From NCBI RefSeq assembly GCF_001620065.1, contig NZ_LQGV01000001.1:248001-312000 (forward strand): DNA of 64,000 nucleotides. Reading direction: 5' to 3'. The stretch's first letter is position 1; each line of letters opens with the position of its first letter. The position numbers were made by a program, and so were the translations under genes. This document shows positions 40,276-48,516 of the stretch, piece by piece. A model generated the notes under the pieces. The model was not told the origin of the DNA and made no database searches. It worked only from the letters and a program-made list of their open reading frames with translations. This DNA comes from Microbacterium sp. TNHR37B (GTDB lineage: Bacteria; Actinomycetota; Actinomycetes; Actinomycetales; Microbacteriaceae).

Positions 40276-40848
40276 TCACAGGGCCGCGAAGGCGAACGGC
40301 GCAGTGGTGGCCCAGATGACGACCGCGAGCACGGACATCACGGCGAATCCGATGGCGATCCAGCCCACGATGACTCCCGTGAGCGCCATCCCACGTCCGC
40401 GTGCGCCGGTCTGACGGATCTGGTTCAGCGCGATGTGGCCCGTGATGACGCCGACGACGACCCCGAGCGCCAGCACCCACGTCCAGGCGAAGACGACGCC
40501 GGCGAGCGAGGCGACCATCGAGGTGATCGCCAAGCCGTTGGTCGGTGCGACCGGTGCATAGCCGTAGGGGGTACCGCCGTACGTGGGCACGGGAGGCATT
40601 CCGGGGGCCGGCTGACGGTAGGTCGGCGGTGGGACCGCGCCAGCGGAGGGCTGTACGTAGGCCGAGGACGGATAGCTCGGCGGTGCGTACGCCGCGGAAG
40701 GGTGCGCATACCCACCCGCGGGAGGCGGCGCGTAGCCGCCGGGTGCGGGAGGCGCATACGGGGCGGCGGCCGGTGGAGCGGGAGGCGCGGTGGCGCCGGA
40801 GTCCGGCGCTGCGGCATCGTCGGGACGAGGGGCGATCGGGTCGGTCAC
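40276..40848 (-). CDS. DUF4190 membrane protein with Pro/Tyr-rich N terminus
   Basis: A 190-aa protein. The first 110 residues are low-complexity Pro/Ala/Tyr/Gly, with several YAPP-type repeats, and are probably disordered. The C terminus has two transmembrane helices, matching DUF4190 (AITSMVASLAGVVFAW, a short loop with GHIALNQIRQTGARGRGMAL, then GVIVGWIAIGFAVMSVL). This layout is common in actinobacteria, with function unknown. The GTG at 40848 has GAAGGAGA upstream; TAGCCT is further up. It is divergent from fabG. Confidence 0.85.
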   Translation of the reverse strand: MTDPIAPRPDDAAAPDSGATAPPAPPAAAPYAPPAPGGYAPPPAGGYAHPSAAYAPPSYPSSAYVQPSAGAVPPPTYRQPAPGMPPVPTYGGTPYGYAPVAPTNGLAITSMVASLAGVVFAWTWVLALGVVVGVITGHIALNQIRQTGARGRGMALTGVIVGWIAIGFAVMSVLAVVIWATTAPFAFAAL

Positions 40849-40943
40849 GGGGTCTCCTTCACGTCGACTCCAGGCTAGCGTGGCCGGTCCCCCCTCCGCG
40901 GGCGAGGGCTCGACGGCGGCGATACGCACGGGGCCCGACAACT

Positions 40944-40949
40944 AGGCTG
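40944..40949 (+). promoter_or_regulatory. -10 box TAGGCT of fabG
   Basis: TAGGCT is 33 nt before the fabG ATG at 40983. It gives a leader of about 27 nt containing GGGAGAAGC, so this is a conventional leadered start. Confidence 0.35.
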
Positions 40950-40982
40950 GGGTGGTTCCGTCACCGAGTTCCCGGGAGAAGC

Positions 40983-41693
40983 ATGTCCACCGATCGAGTC
41001 GTCCTCGTCACGGGAGGAAACCGCGGCATCGGCCGCGCCATCGCCGAGCGTTTCGTCGCGGCGGGGTATCGCGTCGCCGTCACGGCGCGCTCGGGCGAAG
41101 GCCCGGAGGGAACGCTGACGGTGCGTGCTGATGTGACCGACGCTGCGCAGGTCGACTCCGCTTTCACGCAGGTGGAGCAGAAGCTCGGTCCGGTCGAGAT
41201 CGTCGTCGCGAACGCGGGGATCACCCGCGACACGCTCCTGTTGCGGATGAGCGAGGACGACTTCGACTCGGTGGTCGCGACCAACCTCGGCGGCACCTTC
41301 CGCGTCGTCAAACGGGCGGCGAAGGGGCTGCTGCGCGCACGATGGGGGCGCGTCATCCTGATCTCCAGCGTCGTGGGCCTGTACGGCTCGGCCGGGCAGG
41401 TGAACTATTCGGCGTCCAAGAGCGCTCTCGTGGGCTTCGCGCGCTCACTCACGCGTGAGCTGGGTGGTCGGGGGATCACGGCGAACGTCGTGGCGCCCGG
41501 CTTCATCGAGACCGACATGACCGCGGAGCTCGCCGCAGAGACGCAAGCGCAGTACAAGGCGACGATCCCAGCGGGGCGCTTCGCGACCGCCGATGAGGTC
41601 GCCGGTGTCGTCACGTGGCTGGCCTCCGACGATGCCGCCTACATCTCCGGCGCCGTGATCCCGGTCGACGGCGGCCTGGGGATGGGGCACTGA
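40983..41693 (+). CDS. fabG: 3-oxoacyl-ACP reductase (FabG/MabA type)
   Basis: A 236-aa short-chain dehydrogenase. Rossmann motif TGGNRGIGRAI (residues about 10-20), NAGIT, catalytic Ser in LISSVVG, and YSASK with Tyr and Lys are all intact. The sequence is close to mycobacterial MabA/FabG1, which reduces 3-oxoacyl-ACP with NADPH in fatty-acid synthesis. No inhA follows; the next gene is a metallo-hydrolase that begins inside the fabG stop. Another SDR activity is possible. Confidence 0.9.
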   Translation: MSTDRVVLVTGGNRGIGRAIAERFVAAGYRVAVTARSGEGPEGTLTVRADVTDAAQVDSAFTQVEQKLGPVEIVVANAGITRDTLLLRMSEDDFDSVVATNLGGTFRVVKRAAKGLLRARWGRVILISSVVGLYGSAGQVNYSASKSALVGFARSLTRELGGRGITANVVAPGFIETDMTAELAAETQAQYKATIPAGRFATADEVAGVVTWLASDDAAYISGAVIPVDGGLGMGH

Positions 41694-42427
41694 GCCCGGC
41701 GGTCCCGGAGCCGCAGAGCCTCGCGCTCTACGCTGTTCGCTATGGCACGTCGGAGTTGGCGGAGCACCACGTCTTCGCCGATGGCGATCCGGCTGCGACA
41801 CGCTCGATCGTATGGAGCTACTACGTCGCCGTACGCGGCAGTGACGTCACGTTGATCGACGTCGGGTTCCGAGACCCGGAGGTCGCGCGGACGTGGGGAG
41901 TCGAACTGCTCGACGTGACAGCGGAGGTCCGGGACCTTCTCGCGGGACGCGTCGTCCGGCACATCTTCGTGACCCACGAACACTTCGATCACACGGATAA
42001 TCTCGACGAGGTCCTCGCCGCGTACCCGGGAGCCTGCGTCACGCTGTCCGAGGCCGCGCACCGCCACCTCACCGCCGAGGGTGCGGCGGCGACCCGTGCG
42101 GCGCTCGCGGCCGCGCGCGTGCGCGAGGTCTCGGGAAGTGCCTCCTTCGATGAATGGCGCGTCGAGACGGTCGCGGGTCACACCGCGGGTTCCTCCGTCG
42201 TCGTGGTCACCCACGGAGCCCGCCGCTATGTGCTCACGGGCGACGAATGCTATCTGCGGGAGAGTGTCACGAGCGGGCGAGCGGTCGGGGTGCACGTTTC
42301 GATGGATCGCAACGTGCACTTCTTGCGCCGGCTCGCCGCGGAGGGAGACACGGTGCTCCCGTGCCACGACCCCATGGTCTTCGAGGAGTACGAGGCGGTC
42401 AGCACGAACGTGGTTCGCGTCTTCTGA
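41690..42427 (+). CDS. Metallo-beta-lactamase-fold hydrolase, lactonase-like
   Basis: A metallo-beta-lactamase-fold hydrolase of about 245 aa. The zinc motif is THEHFDHTDNL (HxHxDH), with AGHTAGSS, LTGDECYL and PCHDP supplying the remaining ligands. The order resembles N-acyl-homoserine lactonase family members, but no substrate can be fixed. I selected CTG 41690 because CTGA overlaps the fabG stop and a GGGGATGGGG purine tract precedes it. A later in-frame TTG near 41755 or an ATG inside fabG at 41615 are alternatives. The start is therefore uncertain. Confidence 0.75.
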   Translation: MSPAVPEPQSLALYAVRYGTSELAEHHVFADGDPAATRSIVWSYYVAVRGSDVTLIDVGFRDPEVARTWGVELLDVTAEVRDLLAGRVVRHIFVTHEHFDHTDNLDEVLAAYPGACVTLSEAAHRHLTAEGAAATRAALAAARVREVSGSASFDEWRVETVAGHTAGSSVVVVTHGARRYVLTGDECYLRESVTSGRAVGVHVSMDRNVHFLRRLAAEGDTVLPCHDPMVFEEYEAVSTNVVRVF

Positions 42428-42466
42428 TCGACGCGGACCGGCGGTGCGCCGCGATCACCTCCAGCC

Positions 42467-43111
42467 TCACGCGGCGGGGGGCAGCAGGGGGATGACCTCG
42501 CGGAGGTCGACGCGTTCGATGACGAGGTCGGCGCGCGCACGCACCGCGGGCTTCGCATTGAAGGCGAGACCGAGTCCGGCAACCCGCATCATCATCAGAT
42601 CGTTCGCGCCGTCGCCGATCGCGACCGTGCGCGCGAGGGGGATGCTGCGCTCCCGCGCCCAGTCCGTCAGCGCCTCCGCCTTGGCGGCGGCGTCGATCAC
42701 CGGCCCCGACACCACACCGGTCAGCGCACCGTCGGCGGCTCCCAGGCGATTGGCCCGCCAGAGATCGACGCCCAAGGCTGGTGCCACGTGGTCGAGGATC
42801 TCGTGGAACCCACCGGAGACCACCGCCACGGTCCCGCCACGCTGATGGACCGCCGCGATCAGTTCGCGTACCCCCGGGGTCGGTTCGATCCGCGATCGCA
42901 CACGCTCGAACGCGGCCAGCGGGACGCCCCGGAGTGCTTCCACCCGCGACGCGAGGCTCTGCGCGAAGTCGACCTCCCCGCGCATCGCCGCCTCGGTCGC
43001 GGCGGCGACTTCCGCACCCCGTCCCGCTTCGTCGGCGATGAGTTCGATGACTTCGTTACGGATCAGGGTCGAGTCGGCGTCGAGCACGACGAGGAAGCGG
43101 TCACCGGGCAC
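42467..43111 (-). CDS. serB: Phosphoserine phosphatase
   Basis: A 214-aa HAD-superfamily SerB, which hydrolyses phosphoserine in the last step of serine synthesis. The nucleophile motif VLDADSTLI (DxDST) is near residue 9, motif II VVSGGFHEI near residue 97, the Lys in AAKAEALTDWA, and motif IV GDGANDLMM. It lacks the N-terminal ACT domains of mycobacterial SerB2, so it is the short form. GTG 43111 is 6 nt from a TAGGTT -10. It is convergent with the metallo-hydrolase gene. Confidence 0.94.
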   Translation of the reverse strand: MPGDRFLVVLDADSTLIRNEVIELIADEAGRGAEVAAATEAAMRGEVDFAQSLASRVEALRGVPLAAFERVRSRIEPTPGVRELIAAVHQRGGTVAVVSGGFHEILDHVAPALGVDLWRANRLGAADGALTGVVSGPVIDAAAKAEALTDWARERSIPLARTVAIGDGANDLMMMRVAGLGLAFNAKPAVRARADLVIERVDLREVIPLLPPAA

Positions 43112-43117
43112 GCCTCC

Positions 43118-43123
43118 AACCTA
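43118..43123 (-). promoter_or_regulatory. -10 box TAGGTT, leaderless serB promoter
   Basis: On the minus strand TAGGTT is followed by GGAGGC and then the GTG start at 43111. The spacing of 6 nt fits a leaderless start. The GGAGG could alternatively be a very close ribosome-binding site of a longer transcript. Confidence 0.45.
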
Positions 43124-43167
43124 CCGGTGTACCGGTGCTCGTCCGTGCCGCTCGCGGGGGTTACGGC

Positions 43168-44412
43168 TCAGACCGTCACGTGGACGTTCTTGCCGACCAC
43201 GGTGATACCGCTGTCGGTGACGGTGAAGCCGCGGGCCAGATCGCGTTCGCGGTCGACGCCCACGGTTGCCCCGGGATCGAGGATGACGTTCTTGTCGAGG
43301 ATCGCGCGGTGGACGCGCGCGCCCGAACCCACGCTGACGTGATCGAACAGCACAGAGTCGGTGATGGTCGATCCGCCGCCCGACAGCGTCCACGGCCCCA
43401 CGACGCTGCGCTCGAGATGAGTGCCCGAGAGCACCGAGCCGAGCGAGACGATCGAGTCGATCGCATTGCCCATGCGACCCACTCCGTCGCGGACGAACTT
43501 CGCCGGCGGGGAGTTGAGCGCCTGGGCGTGGATCGGCCACGCGGTGTTGTAGAGGTTGAACACCGGGAGCGTCGAGATGAGATCCATGTGGGCGTCGAAG
43601 AACGAGTCGAGGGTACCCACGTCGCGCCAGTAATCGCGATCGCGTGCCGTGGACCCCGGCACGTCGTTGCGTTTGAAGTCGTAGACCGCGGCCTCGCCGC
43701 GTTCGACGAAGTAGGGGATGATGTCGCCGCCCATGTCGTGATTGGACGTGGGGAGCTCACCGTCGGCTTCGACGGCTTCGATCAGGGCTTGCGCGTCGAA
43801 GATGTAGTTGCCCATCGAGGCGAGCACTTCGTGCGGACTGTCGGAGAGACCGGTCGGGTTCTGCGGCTTCTCCAGGAAGTCCCGAATCGTCACATTGTCG
43901 GTCGGGTCGACGTCGATCACGCCGAACTGGTTGGCGAGGCCGATCGGCTGGCGAATGCCAGCCACCGTGGCGCGCGCCCCCGACTCGATGTGGTGATCCA
44001 GCATCTGCTGGAAGTCCATCCGGTACACGTGGTCGGCGCCGATCACCGCGACGATGTCGGGCTTCTCGTCATGGATGAGGTTGAGCGACTGAAGGATCGC
44101 GTCGGCCGATCCCGAGAACCACCGCTTGCCGAGGCGCTGCTGCGCCGGAACGGAGGTCACGTAGGAGTCGAGGAGCGCTGACATCCGCCACGTCTGCGAG
44201 ACGTGACGATCCAGGCTGTGAGATTTGTACTGCGTCAGAACGACGATCTGCCTCAGCCCGGAGTTGATGAGGTTCGAGATCGCGAAGTCGATGAGTCGGT
44301 ACTGCCCGGCGAAGGGCACCGCCGGTTTGGCTCTGTCCACCGTCAGGGGCATGAGTCGCTTTCCCTCACCACCGGCGAGGATGATTCCGAAGACCTTCGG
44401 CGCTGCAGGCAT
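43168..44412 (-). CDS. glgC: Glucose-1-phosphate adenylyltransferase
   Basis: A 414-aa ADP-glucose pyrophosphorylase, making ADP-glucose for glycogen. The N-terminal [14 protein letters not shown] holds the ATP site and allosteric Arg. [19 protein letters not shown] and the glucose-1-phosphate contact EKPQNP are present. The C-terminal left-handed beta-helix is seen in hexapeptide-type repeats such as [11 protein letters not shown]. The ATG is 6 nt from TAGTCT. It is divergent from glgA. Confidence 0.97.
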   Translation of the reverse strand: MPAAPKVFGIILAGGEGKRLMPLTVDRAKPAVPFAGQYRLIDFAISNLINSGLRQIVVLTQYKSHSLDRHVSQTWRMSALLDSYVTSVPAQQRLGKRWFSGSADAILQSLNLIHDEKPDIVAVIGADHVYRMDFQQMLDHHIESGARATVAGIRQPIGLANQFGVIDVDPTDNVTIRDFLEKPQNPTGLSDSPHEVLASMGNYIFDAQALIEAVEADGELPTSNHDMGGDIIPYFVERGEAAVYDFKRNDVPGSTARDRDYWRDVGTLDSFFDAHMDLISTLPVFNLYNTAWPIHAQALNSPPAKFVRDGVGRMGNAIDSIVSLGSVLSGTHLERSVVGPWTLSGGGSTITDSVLFDHVSVGSGARVHRAILDKNVILDPGATVGVDRERDLARGFTVTDSGITVVGKNVHVTV

Positions 44413-44418
44413 GGCACC

Positions 44419-44424
44419 AGACTA
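44419..44424 (-). promoter_or_regulatory. -10 box TAGTCT, leaderless glgC promoter
   Basis: On the minus strand TAGTCT is followed by GGTGCC and the glgC ATG at 44412, a spacing of 6 nt. The gap to glgA is only 46 bp, so the two divergent promoters must overlap. Confidence 0.45.
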
Positions 44425-44445
44425 TGCCCGTCCCAGCACGTGTAC

Positions 44446-44451
44446 TAGCGT
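44446..44451 (+). promoter_or_regulatory. -10 box TAGCGT of glgA
   Basis: TAGCGT ends 7 nt before the glgA ATG at 44459. This suggests a near-leaderless message. It lies back to back with the glgC promoter. Confidence 0.4.
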
Positions 44452-44458
44452 TCACGAC

Positions 44459-45661
44459 ATGCGCGTCGACATCATCACGAAGGAGTACCCGCCGGAGATC
44501 TACGGGGGCGCGGGGGTCCACGTGACGGAGCTGGTGCGCGCGCTGCGGAAACGGATCGAGGTCGCCGTCCGCGCCTTCGGTGCCCCCCGCGACGAGGCGG
44601 GAACGACCTCCTATGGAGTTCCCGCTGAGCTCCTGTCCGCCAACGGTGCGCTGCAGACGCTCGGCACCGACCTCGAGATCGTGGGCGATGTCGCGGGGGC
44701 CGACGTCGTGCACAGCCACACCTGGTACGCCAACTTCGCCGGGCACCTCGCGTCGCTCCTCCACGGCATCCCGCACGTGATCACGGCGCACTCCCTGGAG
44801 CCGCTGCGACCGTGGAAGGCCGAACAGCTCGGCGGCGGATACGCCGTGTCGAGCTTCATCGAGAAGACCGCCTACGAAGGGGCGGCCGCCATCGTCGCGG
44901 TCAGCGACGGCATGCGCCGTGACATTCTGCGCAGCTACCCCGCTCTCGACCCCGAAAAGGTCCGCGTCATCTACAACGGCATCGACGTCGAGTCCTGGCG
45001 TCCCGTGGAGGACTCCGCGCTGCTCGACCGGTTCGGAATCGACCCCTCGCGTCCGTCGGTCGTCTTCGTCGGACGCATCACGCGGCAGAAGGGACTGCCG
45101 TACTTCCTGCGGGCCGCCTCGATGCTGCCGCACGACGTCCAGGTCGTCCTGTGCGCGGGAGCCCCCGACACTCCCGAGATCCTCGCCGAGGTGGAGTCGC
45201 TCGTGCGCGACCTGCAGGCCGAGCGCGACGGCGTCGTCTGGATCGACGAGTTCCTCCAGCGCGACCAGTTGTGCGCTCTTCTCACGGCAGCGACCACGTT
45301 CGTGTGTCCGTCGATCTACGAGCCGCTGGGCATCGTGAACCTCGAGGCGATGGCGTGCGGGGCCGCGGTGGTCGGAACGGCGACGGGCGGGATTCCGGAA
45401 GTCGTCGTGGACGGAATGACCGGTCGTCTGGTCCCCATCGACCAGGTCCAGGACGGTACCGGGACACCCACCGACCCGGATCGGTTCGTGGCCGACCTCG
45501 CCGCGGCGCTCACGGAGGTCGTCTCCGACCCGGAGCGAGCGCGGGAGTGGGGGCGGGCGGGCCGGGAACGCGCCGCGTCGGAGTTCAGCTGGGAGGCGAT
45601 CGCGGATGCGACTGCCGCCCTTTACCGCGAGGTGACCGGGAACGGAGCACCGCGCCGATAG
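44459..45661 (+). CDS. glgA: Actinobacterial GlgA/GlgM-type glucosyltransferase
   Basis: A 400-aa GT4/GT5-type glycosyltransferase. The N terminus ITKEYPPEIYGGAGVHV is the donor-binding loop, VVHSHTWYANFAG and AHSLEPLRPWK follow, and the C-terminal domain has FVGRITRQKGL, the catalytic Glu region SIYEPLGIVNLEAM and ATGGIPEVVVDG. The gene is divergent from glgC, which supplies ADP-glucose. Proteins of this length in mycobacteria act as GlgM, making maltose 1-phosphate, so either glycogen synthase or GlgM activity is possible. Its TAG stop begins the next -10 box. Confidence 0.9.
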   Translation: MRVDIITKEYPPEIYGGAGVHVTELVRALRKRIEVAVRAFGAPRDEAGTTSYGVPAELLSANGALQTLGTDLEIVGDVAGADVVHSHTWYANFAGHLASLLHGIPHVITAHSLEPLRPWKAEQLGGGYAVSSFIEKTAYEGAAAIVAVSDGMRRDILRSYPALDPEKVRVIYNGIDVESWRPVEDSALLDRFGIDPSRPSVVFVGRITRQKGLPYFLRAASMLPHDVQVVLCAGAPDTPEILAEVESLVRDLQAERDGVVWIDEFLQRDQLCALLTAATTFVCPSIYEPLGIVNLEAMACGAAVVGTATGGIPEVVVDGMTGRLVPIDQVQDGTGTPTDPDRFVADLAAALTEVVSDPERAREWGRAGRERAASEFSWEAIADATAALYREVTGNGAPRR

Positions 45662-45664
45662 GCT
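45659..45664 (+). promoter_or_regulatory. -10 box TAGGCT, leaderless promoter of the ABC ATPase
   Basis: TAGGCT begins with the glgA TAG stop and ends 6 nt before ATG 45671. Confidence 0.5.
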
Positions 45665-45670
45665 GGTGAC

Positions 45671-46462
45671 ATGACGCTGGTCTTGGAGTTCGCCGATGTC
45701 GTCGTCCGCCGTCACACGAGGAACATCATCGATCACCTCGATTGGAGCGTCGATGACGACCAGCGGTGGGTGATCCTCGGTCCGAACGGCGCCGGGAAGA
45801 CCACCATCCTGCAGCTCGCTTCGACGCTCCTGCACCCGACCTCCGGCACCGTCACCATCCTGGACGAGCAGTTGGGTCGATCCGACGTCTTCGAGTTGAG
45901 GCCGCGAATCGGGTTTGCCTCGTCCGCGATGGCCCGCCGCGTCCCGCCCGAGGAGACGGTGCTCGACGTCGTGCTCACGGCGGCGTTCTCGGTGCTGGGA
46001 CGATGGAACGAGCAGTACGAGTCGATCGACGAACGTCGTGCGCGACGCGTGCTGGGGGAGTGGAAGCTCGACCACCTCGCCGACCGGAGCTTCGGGACGC
46101 TCTCCGACGGTGAGCAGAAGCGTGTGCAGATCGCCCGAGCGGTCATGACCGACCCGGAGCTGCTGCTGCTCGACGAGCCGTCGGCGAGTCTCGACCTCGG
46201 CGCGCGTGAAGAGCTTCTGAGCCTCCTGAGCGGCTTCGCGCAGGCGCCCACGACTCCTGCCATGGTGATGGTCACCCACCACGTCGAGGAGATCCCCGTC
46301 GGGTTCACCCACGTGCTCCTGCTCCGCGATGGCGCGGCGGTCGCCCAGGGGCCGATCGCCGAGACGCTGACGGCCGAGAACCTCACGGCCACCTTCGGCG
46401 CCGAGATCGTTCTGACGCAGGCCGAGGGGCGTTACGCGGCGCGGGCGGCCCAGCCGTCCTGA
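45671..46462 (+). CDS. Stand-alone ABC transporter ATP-binding protein
   Basis: A 263-aa ATPase with Walker [10 protein letters not shown] near residue 38, a signature degenerated to [15 protein letters not shown] (Asp for the second signature residue Gly), Walker [14 protein letters not shown], and VTHHVEEIP with the H-loop. No permease or binding protein lies beside it, so partner and substrate are unknown. Similar lone ATPases are found in related actinobacteria. It lies between glgA and rpmE2 on the same strand. Confidence 0.88.
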   Translation: MTLVLEFADVVVRRHTRNIIDHLDWSVDDDQRWVILGPNGAGKTTILQLASTLLHPTSGTVTILDEQLGRSDVFELRPRIGFASSAMARRVPPEETVLDVVLTAAFSVLGRWNEQYESIDERRARRVLGEWKLDHLADRSFGTLSDGEQKRVQIARAVMTDPELLLLDEPSASLDLGAREELLSLLSGFAQAPTTPAMVMVTHHVEEIPVGFTHVLLLRDGAAVAQGPIAETLTAENLTATFGAEIVLTQAEGRYAARAAQPS

Positions 46463-46492
46463 CCCGCGACATCGCTCGACGGGGATCGGTGA

Positions 46493-46498
46493 TAGAAT
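46493..46498 (+). promoter_or_regulatory. -10 box TAGAAT of rpmE2
   Basis: TAGAAT lies 73 nt before the rpmE2 ATG. The transcript would carry a leader of about 67 nt with a small hairpin. No clear -35 or Zur box was seen. Confidence 0.4.
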
Positions 46499-46535
46499 CT
46501 CTCTTTGGTGCGCTCGCACCGCAGACTTCCGTCGT

Positions 46536-46553
46536 CCCTGGCCAAATCCAGGG
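46536..46553 (+). other. Leader hairpin before rpmE2
   Basis: CCCTGG-CCAAAT-CCAGGG forms a 6-bp stem with a 6-nt loop in the rpmE2 leader, 18 nt before the ATG. Ribosomal-protein leaders can carry autoregulatory structures, but nothing here proves one. Confidence 0.35.
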
Positions 46554-46571
46554 CACCTTGTGAGGAACCCC

Positions 46572-46829
46572 ATGAAGACTGACATCCACCCCGACTACCA
46601 GGCGGTCGTGTTCCGCGACCTCGGCTCGGGCGAGACCTTCTTGACCCGTTCGACCGTCTCCAGCGACAAGACGATCGAGCTCGACGGTGTCACCTACCCG
46701 GTGATCGATGTCGAGATCTCGTCCGCGTCGCACCCGTTCTACACGGGCAAGCAGCGCATCATGGACTCGGCTGGTCGCGTCGAGAAGTTCAACCAGCGCT
46801 TCAAGAACTTCGGCGGCTCCAGCAACTGA
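46572..46829 (+). CDS. rpmE2: Ribosomal protein L31, type B
   Basis: An 85-aa zinc-free L31 paralogue. It starts [17 protein letters not shown] and contains [27 protein letters not shown], given here as the motif HPFYTGKQ near residue 55. The CxxC zinc pair of type-A L31 is absent. Type-B forms often replace type A under zinc shortage. ATG 46572 has TGAGGAACCCC upstream; a GTG 12 nt earlier is in frame but lacks homology. A strong terminator follows. Confidence 0.96.
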   Translation: MKTDIHPDYQAVVFRDLGSGETFLTRSTVSSDKTIELDGVTYPVIDVEISSASHPFYTGKQRIMDSAGRVEKFNQRFKNFGGSSN

Positions 46830-46837
46830 CAGCCGTC

Positions 46838-46869
46838 CGACGAAGCCCCGCTCCGGCGGGGCTTCGTCG
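46838..46869 (+). terminator. Strong terminator after rpmE2
   Basis: CGACGAAGCCCCGC-TCCG-GCGGGGCTTCGTCG is a perfect 14-bp stem with a tetraloop, 8 nt after the rpmE2 stop. TCTCC follows in place of a U-run. Confidence 0.85.
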
Positions 46870-46901
46870 TCTCCGGACGGGGGCGATGACAGGCTAGAGG
46901 C

Positions 46902-47621
46902 ATGACCGCCGATGCCGACCTCCTCGCTGATCTGCGCCAGAGAGCCTACGGACGGGGTGGGGCGCCGCTCACCGCGCGCGAGTGGCAGCAGCTGGCGCGG
47001 CTCGAAAGCAGCCGCTATCCGTCCGGGCCGCAGCTCGATGCGGCCCCAGCACCACCGGTTGCGACGGATGAGGAGCCGACGCGGGTCGAGATGCCCGCCG
47101 CCGATCTGGCCACGCCTGCCCGGCGGACGCGACCGGTGGGACTGATGATCGCTGTCGTGGTTCTCGCGATCCTCCTCCCGGTGGCTGGCTGGGCGGGATT
47201 CCTGGCCGCGACGGCCGTGCAACCCGCCGCCGCGCCGCAACCGGTCCCCACCCCGATGCTCGCCCCCGGGCTCGAGGATGCCCTGGTGGACCAGAGCCGG
47301 GAGCGCGCGCTGACCGTCAACGAGTGGGACTCCGCCCTCACGCTGCTCAGCGCCGACCAGAGGGCGCTGGTGTGGTGGGGCGAGGTCGGCGACCAGACGT
47401 GTGTCGTCGTCGACCTCGTGCCCGACGGCCCGCTCGGCTCGTGCGCCGACACGTCCGCAGTGAAGGCGACGGGTATCCGCCTCGATGCGAGCCTCATCAG
47501 GATCGACGACGAGTACGAGTACGAGTATGAGGGCGAGCGCGAGGTGCCGTCGAGCGGCCCCTCGGTGGCACTCCTGGCTTACCCGTACGAGGGTCGGCTC
47601 ATGCTCCGCATCGACGGCTGA
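46902..47621 (+). CDS. Single-pass membrane protein of unknown function
   Basis: A 239-aa protein. The cytoplasmic N-terminal part of about 75 residues has the motif LTAREWQQLARLESSRYP. One helix spans residues about 79-103. The rest is outside the membrane, with two cysteines (residues about 167 and 183, possibly disulfide bonded) and the segment DEYEYEYEGERE, encoded by a short GAGTAC repeat at 47511-47528. I know no function. It stands alone after the rpmE2 terminator. Confidence 0.75.
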   Translation: MTADADLLADLRQRAYGRGGAPLTAREWQQLARLESSRYPSGPQLDAAPAPPVATDEEPTRVEMPAADLATPARRTRPVGLMIAVVVLAILLPVAGWAGFLAATAVQPAAAPQPVPTPMLAPGLEDALVDQSRERALTVNEWDSALTLLSADQRALVWWGEVGDQTCVVVDLVPDGPLGSCADTSAVKATGIRLDASLIRIDDEYEYEYEGEREVPSSGPSVALLAYPYEGRLMLRIDG

Positions 47622-47648
47622 CACTCGCGCCGCGGGGGAGTAGGCCGA

Positions 47649-48479
47649 TCAGCGGACGGGCCAGCTGCCGTCCAACGCGCCTTCGGGGTCGAGTCGGCCG
47701 ATCTGGATGAAGTACTCGGTCAGGCTCTCCGCCTGCGCGCGTGCCCATCCGATCTGCCGGACGTGGAGTTCGTGGGCGGAGGACGCCAACTCGAATCGAG
47801 CGGCCAGTGCCAAGGCGACCCGCCCGGCGGCGATCGCATCGGCCGACGCCTCATGGGCGGCATCGAGCGTGACCGCATAATGGCGCGCGACGACATCGAG
47901 CGTGCGTTTGCCGCGACGGTAGCGGTCGAGCGCCTTGTCGAGAACCAGCGGGTCGATGACCGGCGCGGGGTCGATGAGGGGCGGGATCCCGTGACGCAGC
48001 GCCTCGTACTTCAGCAGGGAGAAGTCGAACGCTGCGTTGTAGGCCACCACGGGCACACCGGCGCTGAGGAGCGCACCCAGCTCTGCCACGATCTCGGCGA
48101 CGACGACCGCCGCCGGCACGCCCTCCTCGCGTGCGCGCTGGGTCGTGACACCGTGGATGGCGGTGGCGCCCGCGGGGATCTCCACACCGGGGTCGGCGAG
48201 CCAATCGCGCGCGCTCAGGACGTGTCCGGCGGCGTCGAGCACGCCGACATGGGCGGTGACGATCCTGTCGTGGACGACGTCGACGCCCGTCGTCTCCAGA
48301 TCGAAGACGCCGATCCGATCGAGCCACGGGTGCGTGGCGGAGCCAGGAGCCTTCGAGGGAGGGGCAACGGGAGACGCGGCGACAGGACGAGAGGAGGGCG
48401 TCGAGCGATCCGCGAACCAGGAGTCGTCGTCCCAGAGCCGTCCATCCACGCGATCGAGGCTACGACGAAGCGGCGACAT
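47649..48479 (-). CDS. DEDDh 3'-5' exonuclease (DnaQ-like)
   Basis: A 276-aa exonuclease with the DnaQ fold. Exo I is VFDLETTGVD near residue 58, Exo II is VAYNAAFDFSLL near residue 147, and Exo III is HEASADAIAAGRV near residue 211 with the His and Asp of the DEDDh set. The N-terminal 45 residues are a Ser/Pro-rich extension. The C-terminal tail (RQIGWARAQAESLTEYF) is shared with a group of actinobacterial stand-alone epsilon-like proteins. The role in proofreading or repair is not established. It is divergent from the hydrolase gene. Confidence 0.9.
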   Translation of the reverse strand: MSPLRRSLDRVDGRLWDDDSWFADRSTPSSRPVAASPVAPPSKAPGSATHPWLDRIGVFDLETTGVDVVHDRIVTAHVGVLDAAGHVLSARDWLADPGVEIPAGATAIHGVTTQRAREEGVPAAVVVAEIVAELGALLSAGVPVVAYNAAFDFSLLKYEALRHGIPPLIDPAPVIDPLVLDKALDRYRRGKRTLDVVARHYAVTLDAAHEASADAIAAGRVALALAARFELASSAHELHVRQIGWARAQAESLTEYFIQIGRLDPEGALDGSWPVR

Positions 48480-48504
48480 GGCACGTCAGCGCCACGCGCG
48501 CTCG

Positions 48505-48510
48505 TAGACT
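48505..48510 (+). promoter_or_regulatory. -10 box TAGACT, leaderless hydrolase promoter
   Basis: TAGACT is followed by CGGGTG and then GTG 48517. The 6-nt spacing used elsewhere in the window favours GTG 48517 over the adjacent in-frame GTG 48514. Confidence 0.5.
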
Positions 48511-48516
48511 CGGGTG

